From an uncultured Oscillospiraceae bacterium (GTDB lineage Bacteria; Bacillota; Clostridia; Oscillospirales; Oscillospiraceae): a DNA stretch of 42,765 nucleotides. The stretch is taken from positions 1 to 42,765 of the forward strand of contig CALWXC010000020.1 in NCBI GenBank assembly GCA_944385415.1. The letters are read 5' to 3'. The position numbers and the translations under genes were made by a program. Below are positions 14,598 through 22,838 of the stretch, in pieces. Numbering within the stretch: the stretch's first letter is position 1; each line of letters opens with the position of its first letter. The notes under the pieces are model-generated. The model was given only the letters and a program-made list of their open reading frames with translations, ran no database searches and was not told the DNA's origin.

Positions 14598-16268
14598 ATG
14601 TTCAAGACTGATATCGAGATCGCTCAGGAAACTACTATGTTGCCCATCCAGGAGATCGCCAAGGCCGCCGGTGTTGACGAGAAGTATCTGGAGCAGTACG
14701 GCAAGTACAAGGCAAAAGTTGACTATAATCTGCTCAACGAGATCCAGCGCCCGGACGGTAAGCTGGTGCTGGTGACCGCCATCAACCCCACCCCCGCCGG
14801 TGAGGGCAAGACGACCACGACTGTCGGTCTGGCTGACGGCCTGAAGAAGCTGGGTAAGAACGTTCTCGTCGCCCTGCGTGAGCCCTCTCTGGGCCCCGTG
14901 TTCGGCGTCAAGGGCGGCGCTGCCGGCGGCGGTTACGCTCAGGTCGTGCCCATGGAGGACATCAACCTGCACTTTACCGGTGACTTCCACGCCATCGGCG
15001 CTGCCAACAACCTGCTGGCCGCCATGCTGGATAACCATATTTACCAGGGCAACAAGCTGAACATCGACCCCAGAAGAATCACCTGGAGACGTTGCGTCGA
15101 TATGAACGACCGTCAGCTGCGTTTCGTCCTGGACGGCCTGGGCGGCCGTGTCAACGGCGTGCCCCGTGAGGACGGCTACGACATCACCGTTGCTTCCGAG
15201 ATCATGGCTGTTCTGTGCCTGGCCTCCGACATCACCGACCTGAAGGCCCGTCTGAGCCGCATCATCGTCGGCTACACCTACGACGAGAAGCCCGTCACTG
15301 CCGGTGATCTGAACGCTGCCGGCGCCATGACCGCTCTGCTGAAGGATGCTCTGAAGCCCAACCTGGTGCAGACTCTGGAGCATACCCCCGCTTTCGTCCA
15401 CGGCGGTCCCTTCGCCAACATCGCCCACGGCTGTAACTCCGTTACCGCTACCAAGATCGCCATGCGTCTGTCCGACTACTGCATTACCGAGGCCGGCTTC
15501 GGCGCCGACCTGGGCGCTGAGAAGTTCCTGGACATCAAGTGCCGTATGGCCGGTCTGAAGCCCTCCGCCGTCGTCGTCGTGGCCACGGTCCGCGCTCTGA
15601 AGTACAACGGCGGCGTGCCCAAGGCTGATCTGGGCCAGGAGAACCTGGAAGCTCTGGAGAAGGGCCTGCCCAACCTGCTGAAGCACGTTTCCAACATCAC
15701 CAATGTTTACAAGCTGCCCTGCGTGGTTGCCATCAACCGCTTCCCCATGGACACCGAGGCCGAGCTGAAGCTGGTCGAGGACAAGTGCAAGGAGCTGGGC
15801 GTCAATGTCGCTCTGTCCGAGGTTTGGGCCAAGGGCGGCGAAGGCGGCATCGAGCTGGCCAAGGAAGTCATCCGTCTGGTGGAAGAGCCCAACGACTTCA
15901 CCTTCGCCTACGAGCTGGATAAGAGCATCGAGGAGAAGATCACTGCCATCGTGCAGAAGGTCTACGGCGGCAAGGACGTGAACTTCACGGCCAACGCCCA
16001 GAAGCAGATCAAGACCCTCACCGAGCTGGGCTACGACAAGCTGCCCATCTGCATGGCCAAGACCCAGTACAGCCTGTCCGACGATCCCTCCAAGCTGGGC
16101 GCTCCCAAGGACTTCACCGTCACCGTGCGCAACATCAAGGTTTCCGCCGGCGCCGGCTTCCTGGTTGCTCTCACCGGTGAGATCATGACCATGCCCGGTC
16201 TGCCCAAGGTCCCCGCTGCCGAGCGCATCGACGTGGACGCCACCGGCAAGATCTCCGGCCTGTTCTAA
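14598..16268 (+). CDS. fhs: Formate-tetrahydrofolate ligase
   Basis: A 556-residue enzyme that joins formate to THF with ATP, the entry of the methyl branch. The nucleotide site is [20 protein letters not shown] near residues 64-83; also present are [19 protein letters not shown] and the substrate-region motifs DMNDR and FAYELD. Length agrees with the family. It has its own promoter and a long structured leader, and is followed by fchA, folD and a DUF1576 gene in the same orientation. Many GCT and CGT codons suggest strong expression. Confidence 0.97.
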   Translation: MFKTDIEIAQETTMLPIQEIAKAAGVDEKYLEQYGKYKAKVDYNLLNEIQRPDGKLVLVTAINPTPAGEGKTTTTVGLADGLKKLGKNVLVALREPSLGPVFGVKGGAAGGGYAQVVPMEDINLHFTGDFHAIGAANNLLAAMLDNHIYQGNKLNIDPRRITWRRCVDMNDRQLRFVLDGLGGRVNGVPREDGYDITVASEIMAVLCLASDITDLKARLSRIIVGYTYDEKPVTAGDLNAAGAMTALLKDALKPNLVQTLEHTPAFVHGGPFANIAHGCNSVTATKIAMRLSDYCITEAGFGADLGAEKFLDIKCRMAGLKPSAVVVVATVRALKYNGGVPKADLGQENLEALEKGLPNLLKHVSNITNVYKLPCVVAINRFPMDTEAELKLVEDKCKELGVNVALSEVWAKGGEGGIELAKEVIRLVEEPNDFTFAYELDKSIEEKITAIVQKVYGGKDVNFTANAQKQIKTLTELGYDKLPICMAKTQYSLSDDPSKLGAPKDFTVTVRNIKVSAGAGFLVALTGEIMTMPGLPKVPAAERIDVDATGKISGLF

Positions 16269-16295
16269 TCGAATCCCAAAACTGCAAATTGCCAC

Positions 16296-16325
16296 GGCAG
16301 CACCGGCCATTTCGCCGGTGCTGCC
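16296..16325 (+). other. 12-bp intercistronic hairpin between fhs and fchA
   Basis: Perfect arms 16296-16307 and 16314-16325, six-base loop, no T tract. Probably a 3' stabiliser of the fhs message. Confidence 0.7.
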
Positions 16326-16364
16326 CCCAACATATGATATTTTTGTAACATATTGGAGGAACCC

Positions 16365-16979
16365 ATGGAGTTTACCAAGAGAAGCTGTGAAGAGTTTGTG
16401 GAGGTTCTGGCCTCCAACGCTCCCGTTCCCGGCGGCGGCGGCGCCGCGGCCCTGGTCGGCGCCATCGGCACGGCCCTGGGCAACATGGTCGGCTCCCTGA
16501 CCGTCGGCAAAAAGAAATATGCCGACGTGGAAGAGGAGATGCAGGCCCTCAAGGCCAAGTCCGACGCATTGCAGCGCAAGCTGCTGGACCTGGTAGCGCA
16601 GGACGCCGTCTGCTTTGAGCCGCTGGCCAAGGCCTACGGCATTCCCAAGGACGATCCCGATCGGGACCGCATCCTGGAGGAGGCCACGCTGACGGCCTGC
16701 TCGGTCCCCATGGAAATCATGGAGACCTGCTGCGAGGCCATCGACGTCATCAAGACCTTTGCGGATAAGGGCTCCCGCCTGGCCGTCTCTGACGCCGGCT
16801 GCGGCGCTGCCTGCTGCAAGGCCGCGCTCATGAGCGCCAGCCTCAATGTGTTCATCAATACCAAGTCCATGAAGAACCGTGAAAAGGCCGAAGAGCTGAA
16901 CGACAAGGCCAACGGTATGCTGGACCAATACTGCGCCCTGGCCGACGAGATTTTCGCCGCCGTCCGCGCAAACTTTTAA
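16365..16979 (+). CDS. fchA: Methenyl-THF cyclohydrolase, FchA (cyclodeaminase) family
   Basis: A 204-residue all-helical protein of the formiminotransferase-cyclodeaminase/methenyl-THF cyclohydrolase family. Key stretches are APVPGGGGAAALVGAIGTAL near the N-terminus, MVGSLTVGKKKY, and the later DAGCGAACCKAAL. In acetogens this enzyme hydrolyses formyl/methenyl-THF (5,10-methenyl to 10-formyl-THF equilibrium). I chose the ATG at 16365 with GGAGG before it over the in-frame TTG at 16353. Its presence between fhs and folD suggests FolD alone is not enough for cyclohydrolase flux. Confidence 0.88.
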   Translation: MEFTKRSCEEFVEVLASNAPVPGGGGAAALVGAIGTALGNMVGSLTVGKKKYADVEEEMQALKAKSDALQRKLLDLVAQDAVCFEPLAKAYGIPKDDPDRDRILEEATLTACSVPMEIMETCCEAIDVIKTFADKGSRLAVSDAGCGAACCKAALMSASLNVFINTKSMKNREKAEELNDKANGMLDQYCALADEIFAAVRANF

Positions 16980-16985
16980 TGAAAC

Positions 16986-17017
16986 GGGCCCCGCGGCACG
17001 TGGGGCCCTGATTTTTT
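16986..17017 (+). terminator. Attenuator-like hairpin between fchA and folD
   Basis: Arms GGGCCCC/GGGGCCC (16986-16992 and 17002-17008), followed by TGATTTTTT and then at once the folD ribosome site. Partial termination is likely. Confidence 0.7.
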
Positions 17018-17029
17018 GGAGGGAAAAAC

Positions 17030-17893
17030 ATGGCAAAGCAGCTTTTGGGCAAGGAAGTAACCGCAGCCCTCAACGCAAAATTACAGGCACAGGTGGAGGA
17101 ACTGAAGGCCAAGGGCGTCGTTCCCACCCTGGGTATCGTGCGTGTGGGCGAGCGGCCCGACGATCTTTCCTATGAGCGCGGCGCAACGAAGCGTGCGGAG
17201 CTCATCGGTGTCGAGGTGGAGAAATTCGTTCTGCCCGAGGATGTGAGCAAGGAGGACCTGCTGAAGGTCATCGACGAGATCAACGCCAACGACAAAATCC
17301 ACGGCGTTCTGATGTTCCGGCCCCTGCCCAAGCACCTGAAGGCCGACCAGGATGAGATCTGCAACCGTCTGGACCCCAAGAAGGACGTGGACGGCATGAC
17401 CGATCTTTCCAACGCCGGCGTGTTCATGGGTAAGAACATGGGCTATGCCCCCTGCACCCCCGCGGCCTGCATGGAGATTCTGGACCATTACGGCATCGAC
17501 TGCACCGGCAAGAAGGCCGTCATCATCGGCCGCAGCCTGGTGGTCGGCAAGCCCGCCGCCATGATGCTCATGGCGAAAAATGCCACCGTCACCGTCTGCC
17601 ATACCCGCACCAAGGATGTGCCCTCCGTCACCCGGGAGGCCGATATTCTGGTGTCCGCCGCCGGTGTCCTGCGCAGCCTGACCAAGGAATATGTGCGCCC
17701 CGGCCAGATCGTCATTGACGTGTCCATCAACTGGGACGAGGCCAAGGGCGGCATCGCCGGCGATGCCGTTTACGAGGAGATCGAGCCCATCGTGGAGGCT
17801 ATCACTCCCGTTCCCGGCGGCGTGGGCAGCGTCACAACTTCCGTACTCATCGGCCATGTGGTGGAGGCTGCCCGTCTGGCAGCCGGCCTCTGA
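17030..17893 (+). CDS. folD: Methylene-THF dehydrogenase (bifunctional FolD family)
   Basis: A 287-residue Rossmann-fold enzyme that oxidises or reduces between methylene-THF and methenyl-THF with NAD(P). Visible are the substrate region VRVGERPDDLSYERGATKR, the QxxLP-like loop as FRPLPKHL, PCTPAACMEIL, the nucleotide site IIGRSLVVGKPAAMML, and the end TPVPGGVGSVTTSVL. In E. coli FolD the active-site Tyr and Lys are spaced YxxxK; here the sequence runs Y48-x5-K54, so the cyclohydrolase site may be altered. The neighbouring fchA fits that reading. GGAGGG lies 9 nt before the ATG. Confidence 0.93.
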   Translation: MAKQLLGKEVTAALNAKLQAQVEELKAKGVVPTLGIVRVGERPDDLSYERGATKRAELIGVEVEKFVLPEDVSKEDLLKVIDEINANDKIHGVLMFRPLPKHLKADQDEICNRLDPKKDVDGMTDLSNAGVFMGKNMGYAPCTPAACMEILDHYGIDCTGKKAVIIGRSLVVGKPAAMMLMAKNATVTVCHTRTKDVPSVTREADILVSAAGVLRSLTKEYVRPGQIVIDVSINWDEAKGGIAGDAVYEEIEPIVEAITPVPGGVGSVTTSVLIGHVVEAARLAAGL

Positions 17894-17907
17894 GCCTTTG
17901 CCTTTTG

Positions 17908-17935
17908 CTGCTCATCCGCCTCGGCGGGTGAGCAG
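17908..17935 (+). other. 12-bp hairpin between folD and the DUF1576 gene
   Basis: Arms 17908-17919 and 17924-17935 (one G-U pair), loop CTCG, no T tract. A smaller GCCGCC/GGCGGC hairpin lies closer to the next start. Confidence 0.6.
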
Positions 17936-18010
17936 TTCCGTTAATCCCTGCACATCCAACCTGGAAACGTAGGCCGCCGGAGGCACGGCGGCTGGAAAGG
18001 GGATTTCAAC

Positions 18011-19318
18011 ATGAATGCGCAACAGACTTCGGCCAGTACGGTCCTGAAACGTGTGTTTCTATGTATGTCTCTGGCCTTTTTGGTCATGGCATTTATTGTG
18101 CCCGACCGGGGCCAGGTGTTCTCCGGCCTGTACAAAATCCTGATGGCGCCCGATCAGCTGACCCAGGACTATTTCCTGGTGGGCAGCGTGTCCGCCGCCT
18201 TTTTCAACACCGGCGTCGTGGGCTTGATCTGCTGGCTGATGATGCTTTTGCCGGGCTACCAGGCCAACGGTACCACGGCCATCGGATATTTGCTGACGGT
18301 GGGATTCTCCTTCTTCGGCATCAATGTCCTCAACATCTGGCCCTGCTTCCTGGGCGCGTTTGTCTATGCGGCCGTCCATAAGCAGAAGCCTTCGACGGCG
18401 GTCAACTTCGCCATGTTCGCTACGGCTCTGGCCCCGCTGGTGTCCGATCTGGCCCTGCGGTATCCGGGCCTGACCAACCATGGTTTCACCCCGTCCAGCG
18501 TGGCCTTGAGCCTGCTGGTGGGCGGTATCATCGGTTTCCTGACGGCCATCGGCTGCGCCCATTCGCCCAATGTCCACAAGGGCTATTCCATCTACTCCGC
18601 CGGTCTTCCCATGGGTATGCTGGGCTTCCTGCTGCGGGCCCTGCTGTATAACACCCTGGGCGGCGAACTGCCGGAGATTTCGGCCAACCTCAGCGAGGGT
18701 TTCCCGCTGCTGTGCAACGCTTTCTGCATCGTGGTTTTTGCCGCCTGCGTGGTGGCGGGCTTTGTGCTCAACGGAAACTCTTTCCGGGGCTACGGTAAGC
18801 TGTTGCAGGACACGGGCCATAAGGTGGACTTTTCCGCCAAGTATGGCCCGGCTATGACCGTGATGAACCTGGGCATCTATGGCCTGTTCATCGTGCTGTA
18901 CTACAATCTGGTGGGCGCCACCTGGACCGGTCCTACCATCGGCGTGGTCTTCTGTATGCTGGCCTGCGGCGTGTCGGGCAGCCATCCCGGCAACGTTTGG
19001 CCCATTATGGTGGGCTACTTCCTCATGTCCCTGGTGGGCCAGACCTCCATTAACGCCCAGGCCATTGTGGTGGGCCTGTGCTTCGCCAATGGTCTGAGCC
19101 CCATTGCCGGACAGTTCGGCTGGATTGCCGGTATTGTGGCCGGTGCGCTGCACTACTCTCTGGTTACCAGCGTGCCCGCCCTCCATGGCGGCTTCTGCCT
19201 GTATAATGGCGGTTTCACCGCTTGCTTTATTGCCTTGATCATCGTCCCCATTCTGGAGAAGTACGTCAAGACGAAAGAGGAGCGCATTGCCCGTCGAGAA
19301 GCCAGACAGCATTCCTGA
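18011..19318 (+). CDS. DUF1576-like polytopic membrane protein
   Basis: A 435-residue integral membrane protein with about ten to twelve hydrophobic segments and a basic cytoplasmic tail (KTKEERIARREAR). Notable conserved-looking loops are FFGINVLNIWPCFLG, TNHGFTPSSVALSLLVGG, GCAHSPNVHKGYSIYSAGLP and GVSGSHPGNVWPIMVGY. It resembles the DUF1576 family, of unknown function. It closes the fhs-fchA-folD group and is ended by a strong terminator, so transport linked to the methyl branch (for example of formate or another small carboxylate) is a reasonable hypothesis with no direct proof here. Confidence 0.7.
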   Translation: MNAQQTSASTVLKRVFLCMSLAFLVMAFIVPDRGQVFSGLYKILMAPDQLTQDYFLVGSVSAAFFNTGVVGLICWLMMLLPGYQANGTTAIGYLLTVGFSFFGINVLNIWPCFLGAFVYAAVHKQKPSTAVNFAMFATALAPLVSDLALRYPGLTNHGFTPSSVALSLLVGGIIGFLTAIGCAHSPNVHKGYSIYSAGLPMGMLGFLLRALLYNTLGGELPEISANLSEGFPLLCNAFCIVVFAACVVAGFVLNGNSFRGYGKLLQDTGHKVDFSAKYGPAMTVMNLGIYGLFIVLYYNLVGATWTGPTIGVVFCMLACGVSGSHPGNVWPIMVGYFLMSLVGQTSINAQAIVVGLCFANGLSPIAGQFGWIAGIVAGALHYSLVTSVPALHGGFCLYNGGFTACFIALIIVPILEKYVKTKEERIARREARQHS

Positions 19319-19324
19319 TTTAAA

Positions 19325-19365
19325 AAAAGTGGGTCGTTGCAGTTCACAGCGGCCCACTTTTGACG
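19325..19365. terminator. Bidirectional terminator between convergent WL clusters
   Basis: 15-bp arms (19325-19339 and 19347-19361, two G-U pairs) flanked by A and T runs on both sides. It separates the DUF1576 gene from the convergent DUF3786b gene. The motif AGTAAAACTTTTAT (19393-19406) nearby is shared with the ends of both hairpin arrays. Confidence 0.8.
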
Positions 19366-19436
19366 TAGTATGGACAATTTAGGGTATGAAAAAGTAAAAC
19401 TTTTATAAATTGGGGTTTCCAGTACAGGTTTTTGTG

Positions 19437-20069
19437 TTATGTACCGGCAATGGGAAGCTCCGCCGCCTGGGCCAGCCGATTCAACGCTTCAGAGGCCAAT
19501 GTCACCAGAGATTCCACATGGATAAACCGGCCTGCGCCGGAATCAAACAGAATATTGGCCTGGGCTGGAAACTCCTCGTCCCGATCCCAAAAGTAAAACC
19601 GCATGGGGATACAGGCAAAGGCCGAAAGCTGAAAGCCCACGTCACTTTCAGGCAGCGGCGTCCCACCCAGGGCCGACGCTGCTTTTTTCAGAGCGTCCGG
19701 ATGCCCGGCAAAGGTGGCGGCGAAGGGCTCCAGATTGCCCCGCTGAAACGCCGGAGCATAGGGACCGGCCCCAGGGACTTCCCGAAACGGTACCCACTGG
19801 CCCGTTGGCTGGGCGTCACGCTGACAATAGGCCAAAAGGGTGTAGATATTGAGCCGCTGCAATACTGTGGCATAGCCGCCGTCTGCCGCCGTCACCAGAC
19901 CGGTGGCGCTGTCGTAGTGATAGGGACGGCCGAAGTGGTATACCACATAGCGGCCCGGCCCGTCGGGCTGCAATTCCGGCACCCGGCGCAGCAGTTCTTC
20001 CACAGGCTGTGTGGACAACTCCGCCGCCCATTGGCTGCACAGCCGTTCGTAGTTTTGCCCTTCCATCAT
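19437..20069 (-). CDS. DUF3786-like protein, copy b
   Basis: A 210-residue homologue of the protein at 13770-14390. Shared features are WVPFREVPGAG (copy a: LTFREMPWG), a helix with DALKKAASALGG, DVGFQLSAF, and FYFWDRDEEFPAQANILFDSG near the end. Function is unknown. The ATG at 20069 overlaps the stop of the cyclo-ligase gene (ATGA), with GGAGG 7 nt upstream, which points to translational coupling. It ends the minus-strand unit that begins with acsA. Confidence 0.78.
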   Translation of the reverse strand: MMEGQNYERLCSQWAAELSTQPVEELLRRVPELQPDGPGRYVVYHFGRPYHYDSATGLVTAADGGYATVLQRLNIYTLLAYCQRDAQPTGQWVPFREVPGAGPYAPAFQRGNLEPFAATFAGHPDALKKAASALGGTPLPESDVGFQLSAFACIPMRFYFWDRDEEFPAQANILFDSGAGRFIHVESLVTLASEALNRLAQAAELPIAGT

Positions 20070-20608
20070 GGAATGGCCTCCCACAGAACCACGTCCACCG
20101 GCACGTCGTGGGGGTCCGTCTCCAGATGGTCCCGCATCTGAAAGCCGTAGCACAGGGCCACCAGGGGATGGCCGGGGTGCTGCGCAAGCCATTTGTCGTA
20201 AAAGCCACCGCCGTAGCCGCAGCGGCGGCCCTCCCGATCAAAGGCCAGACCGGGCATGAGAATCAGCGCCGTCTCGTCATCGGCAATGGGCTCGTCGGCT
20301 ACAGGCTCGGGAATGTCATAGGCGCCGGGAGCCACCGCCGTTAAATTGTCCAGCCACAGAAATTCCATCTTGTCGCCGTAAACCTTGGGTACCGCCACCC
20401 GTTTTCCGTCCTTCTGGGCCTGTTCCAGAATGGCCATGGTCCGGACCTCCTGATTGTAGGACAGGTAGCCATAGATGGATTGGGCCGCCTGATAGATGGG
20501 ATGGGCGAAAAGCTGCCGGGCCAGGGCGGCGCTGGCTGTTTCAATCTGTTCTGCTGTCAGTTGTTTTTTCAGTGCGCCGATCTCCCGGCGCAGCGCTTTT
20601 TTATCCAT
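20066..20608 (-). CDS. 5-formyltetrahydrofolate cyclo-ligase
   Basis: A 180-residue enzyme that returns 5-formyl-THF to 5,10-methenyl-THF with ATP, so the storage form re-enters the C1 pool. Family signs are a basic N-terminus (MDKKALRREIGALKK), RVAVPKVYGDKMEF, and the signature LMPGLAFDREGRRCGYGGGFYDK. Length is usual for the family. It follows acsB2 after a terminator hairpin, and is coupled by overlap to DUF3786b. Confidence 0.92.
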   Translation of the reverse strand: MDKKALRREIGALKKQLTAEQIETASAALARQLFAHPIYQAAQSIYGYLSYNQEVRTMAILEQAQKDGKRVAVPKVYGDKMEFLWLDNLTAVAPGAYDIPEPVADEPIADDETALILMPGLAFDREGRRCGYGGGFYDKWLAQHPGHPLVALCYGFQMRDHLETDPHDVPVDVVLWEAIP

Positions 20609-20626
20609 AGGATATACACACCTCTG

Positions 20627-20660
20627 AAAAAAGGCCCGGATCTTGCGATCCAGGCCTTTT
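20627..20660 (-). terminator. Terminator after acsB copy 2
   Basis: 13-bp arms at 20630-20642 and 20647-20659 (one mismatched or G-U position), followed on the minus strand by a T6 run. Cyclo-ligase and DUF3786b therefore need read-through or their own promoter. Confidence 0.8.
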
Positions 20661-20678
20661 GTTGTTTGGAAGATTCGA

Positions 20679-22814
20679 TTAGAAATCGAAGCGATCCATG
20701 CCGAGAACGGGGTGGTTGTGCTCGGTCAGGTAGTTGAGCAGCTGCTCGGTATCCTCTTCGCAGACGGTCTCGTCGGCGATCATGTCGGCGAAGTTGTCAA
20801 CACCGTACAGCTCCTTGGCGGACTCGTTCAGACGGTCGCGGACCTGCTCCTTCAGAGCCTTGGGCAGCCACACGATACGGCCCAGGCCGCCTTCGGCCTT
20901 CATGAACTTCTTGGAGTAGATGAAGTGCTTGCCGTGGCCCATGAAGCCGGGGGTCTGGACGCCGCCGCCGGTCATGGAGGCCATCTCGGAGAAGGTCATG
21001 CCCAGAGGCGTCATGCCGGCATGCTCACGGTTGGTGATAACCACACCGTTGGTGCAGGGCTCGATGCCGCAGATACACTCGAAGCAGCCGCAGGAGGTCA
21101 TGGGATCCTCGAAGATGGAGTACAGGGTAACCTGCTCCAGCACGCCGTGGGAGTACTTCTGGACAGCCTCGTTGACGTCCTCGTAACGGCCCACGCGCTC
21201 GTCGATGCAGTTGTGCTTGGTGACGATCTGGCAGGGACCGGTGGGATCCAGCTCATTGGTGGCCTTGGCGTCCAGCCAGGACACGGCGCCGCACAGACCC
21301 AGACGCTCGGGGGTAACGATGCAGACGTGGCTGGGGGAGAAGGCCTGGCACAGGGTGCAGGTGTAGAAGACCTCGACGGACTCGTCGGTCAGGGACTTCA
21401 GACGCTCGTCACGGGCATCGAAGACCTGGTTGGCCATGGCACGCAGGTCCTTGTTCTTCTCGGCGACGGTGCAGATCTTGACCTGGCACTTGTCAACGAC
21501 GGTGTCGAACTCGGACTTGATCTTGGCGTACAGGACCTCGCCGATGTGCTTGGCGCGGAAGCCGGCCTCGAAAGCGGCCTTGCTGACGCGGATACGGATC
21601 ATGTCACGCTGACCGGTGTGCATGACGCCTTCCACACAGTTCAGGAAGTTGTGGATCTTACGCTCCATGACGGGCTCGAAGTCGCTCTGCATGGACTTGC
21701 CGGCAACCTCGGCGATCATGGTGAAGCTGATCTTGGAGCCGGGCTCGAACTCGTCGAAGTCGGGGCCGTCCAGGATGATGGCATGGTCCTCGATCTCGTG
21801 GGCGTCCTTGGACAGAACCAGCTCGAAGCAGTCCACGCGGGAGCCGTCGGCCTCGATCTGCATGTCAGCCTTACGGATGATCTCGCCCTCGAAGGCGGAG
21901 GAGAAGGCCACGGGGATGTCGATGTTGGTGACCTTGATCTTGATGTCGCGGGCCTCGAGAGAGGTGTCGATCCAGTCCTTGGTATCGGTGTGGATGATCA
22001 GGGACTTGGGCACGGCCCACATGTCGTTGGTATCGTTGGTGATGACGGGGAAGCCCATCTTGATGGCGCCGGCGCCGCAGGCCACGGTGATGTCGTTGAC
22101 GGGGGCGTAGGCGTTGACGAAGGCGAAGATACGGTCCATGGAGTACTCCATGAAGGCATCGTAGTCGCCGGGATCGGTGGCGCCGAAGATCATGGTGGCG
22201 CGGACGACCAGGGAGATGACGTGGCCCACGGACCAGATGTCCTCACCGACGGGCACGACACGGACGGGGAAGCCCATGGCCAGACCCATCTGCTCGGCCT
22301 GCTCGATGATGCCGCCGATCAGGAAGACGAAGATACCGCGGCTCTGATAGCCCTTGATGGTCTCGGCAGCCTCTTCAGCGGAGGGAGCGGGGCCGATCAT
22401 AACGACGAAGCCGGGGATATCGCGGGTAACCAGGGGAACGCCCAGCTCACGGACCTCGGCGTCGGTGAAGTGGCCGTGGTAGGAGGTGCCCTCATAGGGA
22501 GCGGAGGAGCGGGCATACTTGCAGGCCTCGATCATCTCAGCGGCGATGGCGGTGCCGACACCGGAGGAGAAGATGGAGTTGGTGCGGGGCTCGCGGAGCA
22601 TCATGGCCTTCACATCGGCCAGGGTGGCCTGCAGCTCACCGACGGTGGTGATCTTCTTGCCCAGGTAGGCGTAGATACAGGCCAGGAAGTAGGCCGTATC
22701 AGGCATGGTCATGGGGGCGTCAGCGCCAAGCTCGGCAACAAGGGCGTTTACGTCGGCCTCAGCCTTGGCAAACATCTCGTCAGAGCCTCTGAACACTCTT
22801 TCAAATAATCCCAT
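20679..22814 (-). CDS. acsB: Acetyl-CoA synthase, copy 2
   Basis: A second full-length ACS of 711 residues. All A-cluster ligands are present (C486, C489, C498 and C508 in CTLCQAFSPSHVC...GLCG; C575/C577 in SCGCFEC), as is the N-terminal docking domain (MPDTAYFLACIY). It differs from copy 1 throughout, most in the N-terminal and middle domains, so the pair is not a recent duplication. It lies 24 nt after cooC and below acsA, the classical CODH/ACS arrangement, and so is the more likely stable partner of AcsA. A weak AAAGGA sits rather far from the ATG. Confidence 0.95.
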   Translation of the reverse strand: MGLFERVFRGSDEMFAKAEADVNALVAELGADAPMTMPDTAYFLACIYAYLGKKITTVGELQATLADVKAMMLREPRTNSIFSSGVGTAIAAEMIEACKYARSSAPYEGTSYHGHFTDAEVRELGVPLVTRDIPGFVVMIGPAPSAEEAAETIKGYQSRGIFVFLIGGIIEQAEQMGLAMGFPVRVVPVGEDIWSVGHVISLVVRATMIFGATDPGDYDAFMEYSMDRIFAFVNAYAPVNDITVACGAGAIKMGFPVITNDTNDMWAVPKSLIIHTDTKDWIDTSLEARDIKIKVTNIDIPVAFSSAFEGEIIRKADMQIEADGSRVDCFELVLSKDAHEIEDHAIILDGPDFDEFEPGSKISFTMIAEVAGKSMQSDFEPVMERKIHNFLNCVEGVMHTGQRDMIRIRVSKAAFEAGFRAKHIGEVLYAKIKSEFDTVVDKCQVKICTVAEKNKDLRAMANQVFDARDERLKSLTDESVEVFYTCTLCQAFSPSHVCIVTPERLGLCGAVSWLDAKATNELDPTGPCQIVTKHNCIDERVGRYEDVNEAVQKYSHGVLEQVTLYSIFEDPMTSCGCFECICGIEPCTNGVVITNREHAGMTPLGMTFSEMASMTGGGVQTPGFMGHGKHFIYSKKFMKAEGGLGRIVWLPKALKEQVRDRLNESAKELYGVDNFADMIADETVCEEDTEQLLNYLTEHNHPVLGMDRFDF

Positions 22815-22838
22815 TTATCGATTCATTCCTTTCATGTT

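Noticed and set aside
20643..22808. Open frame of 721 codons antisense to acsB copy 2
   Set aside because: The same effect; the translation is repetitive Leu/Gly/Val/Asp-rich sequence without any domain.
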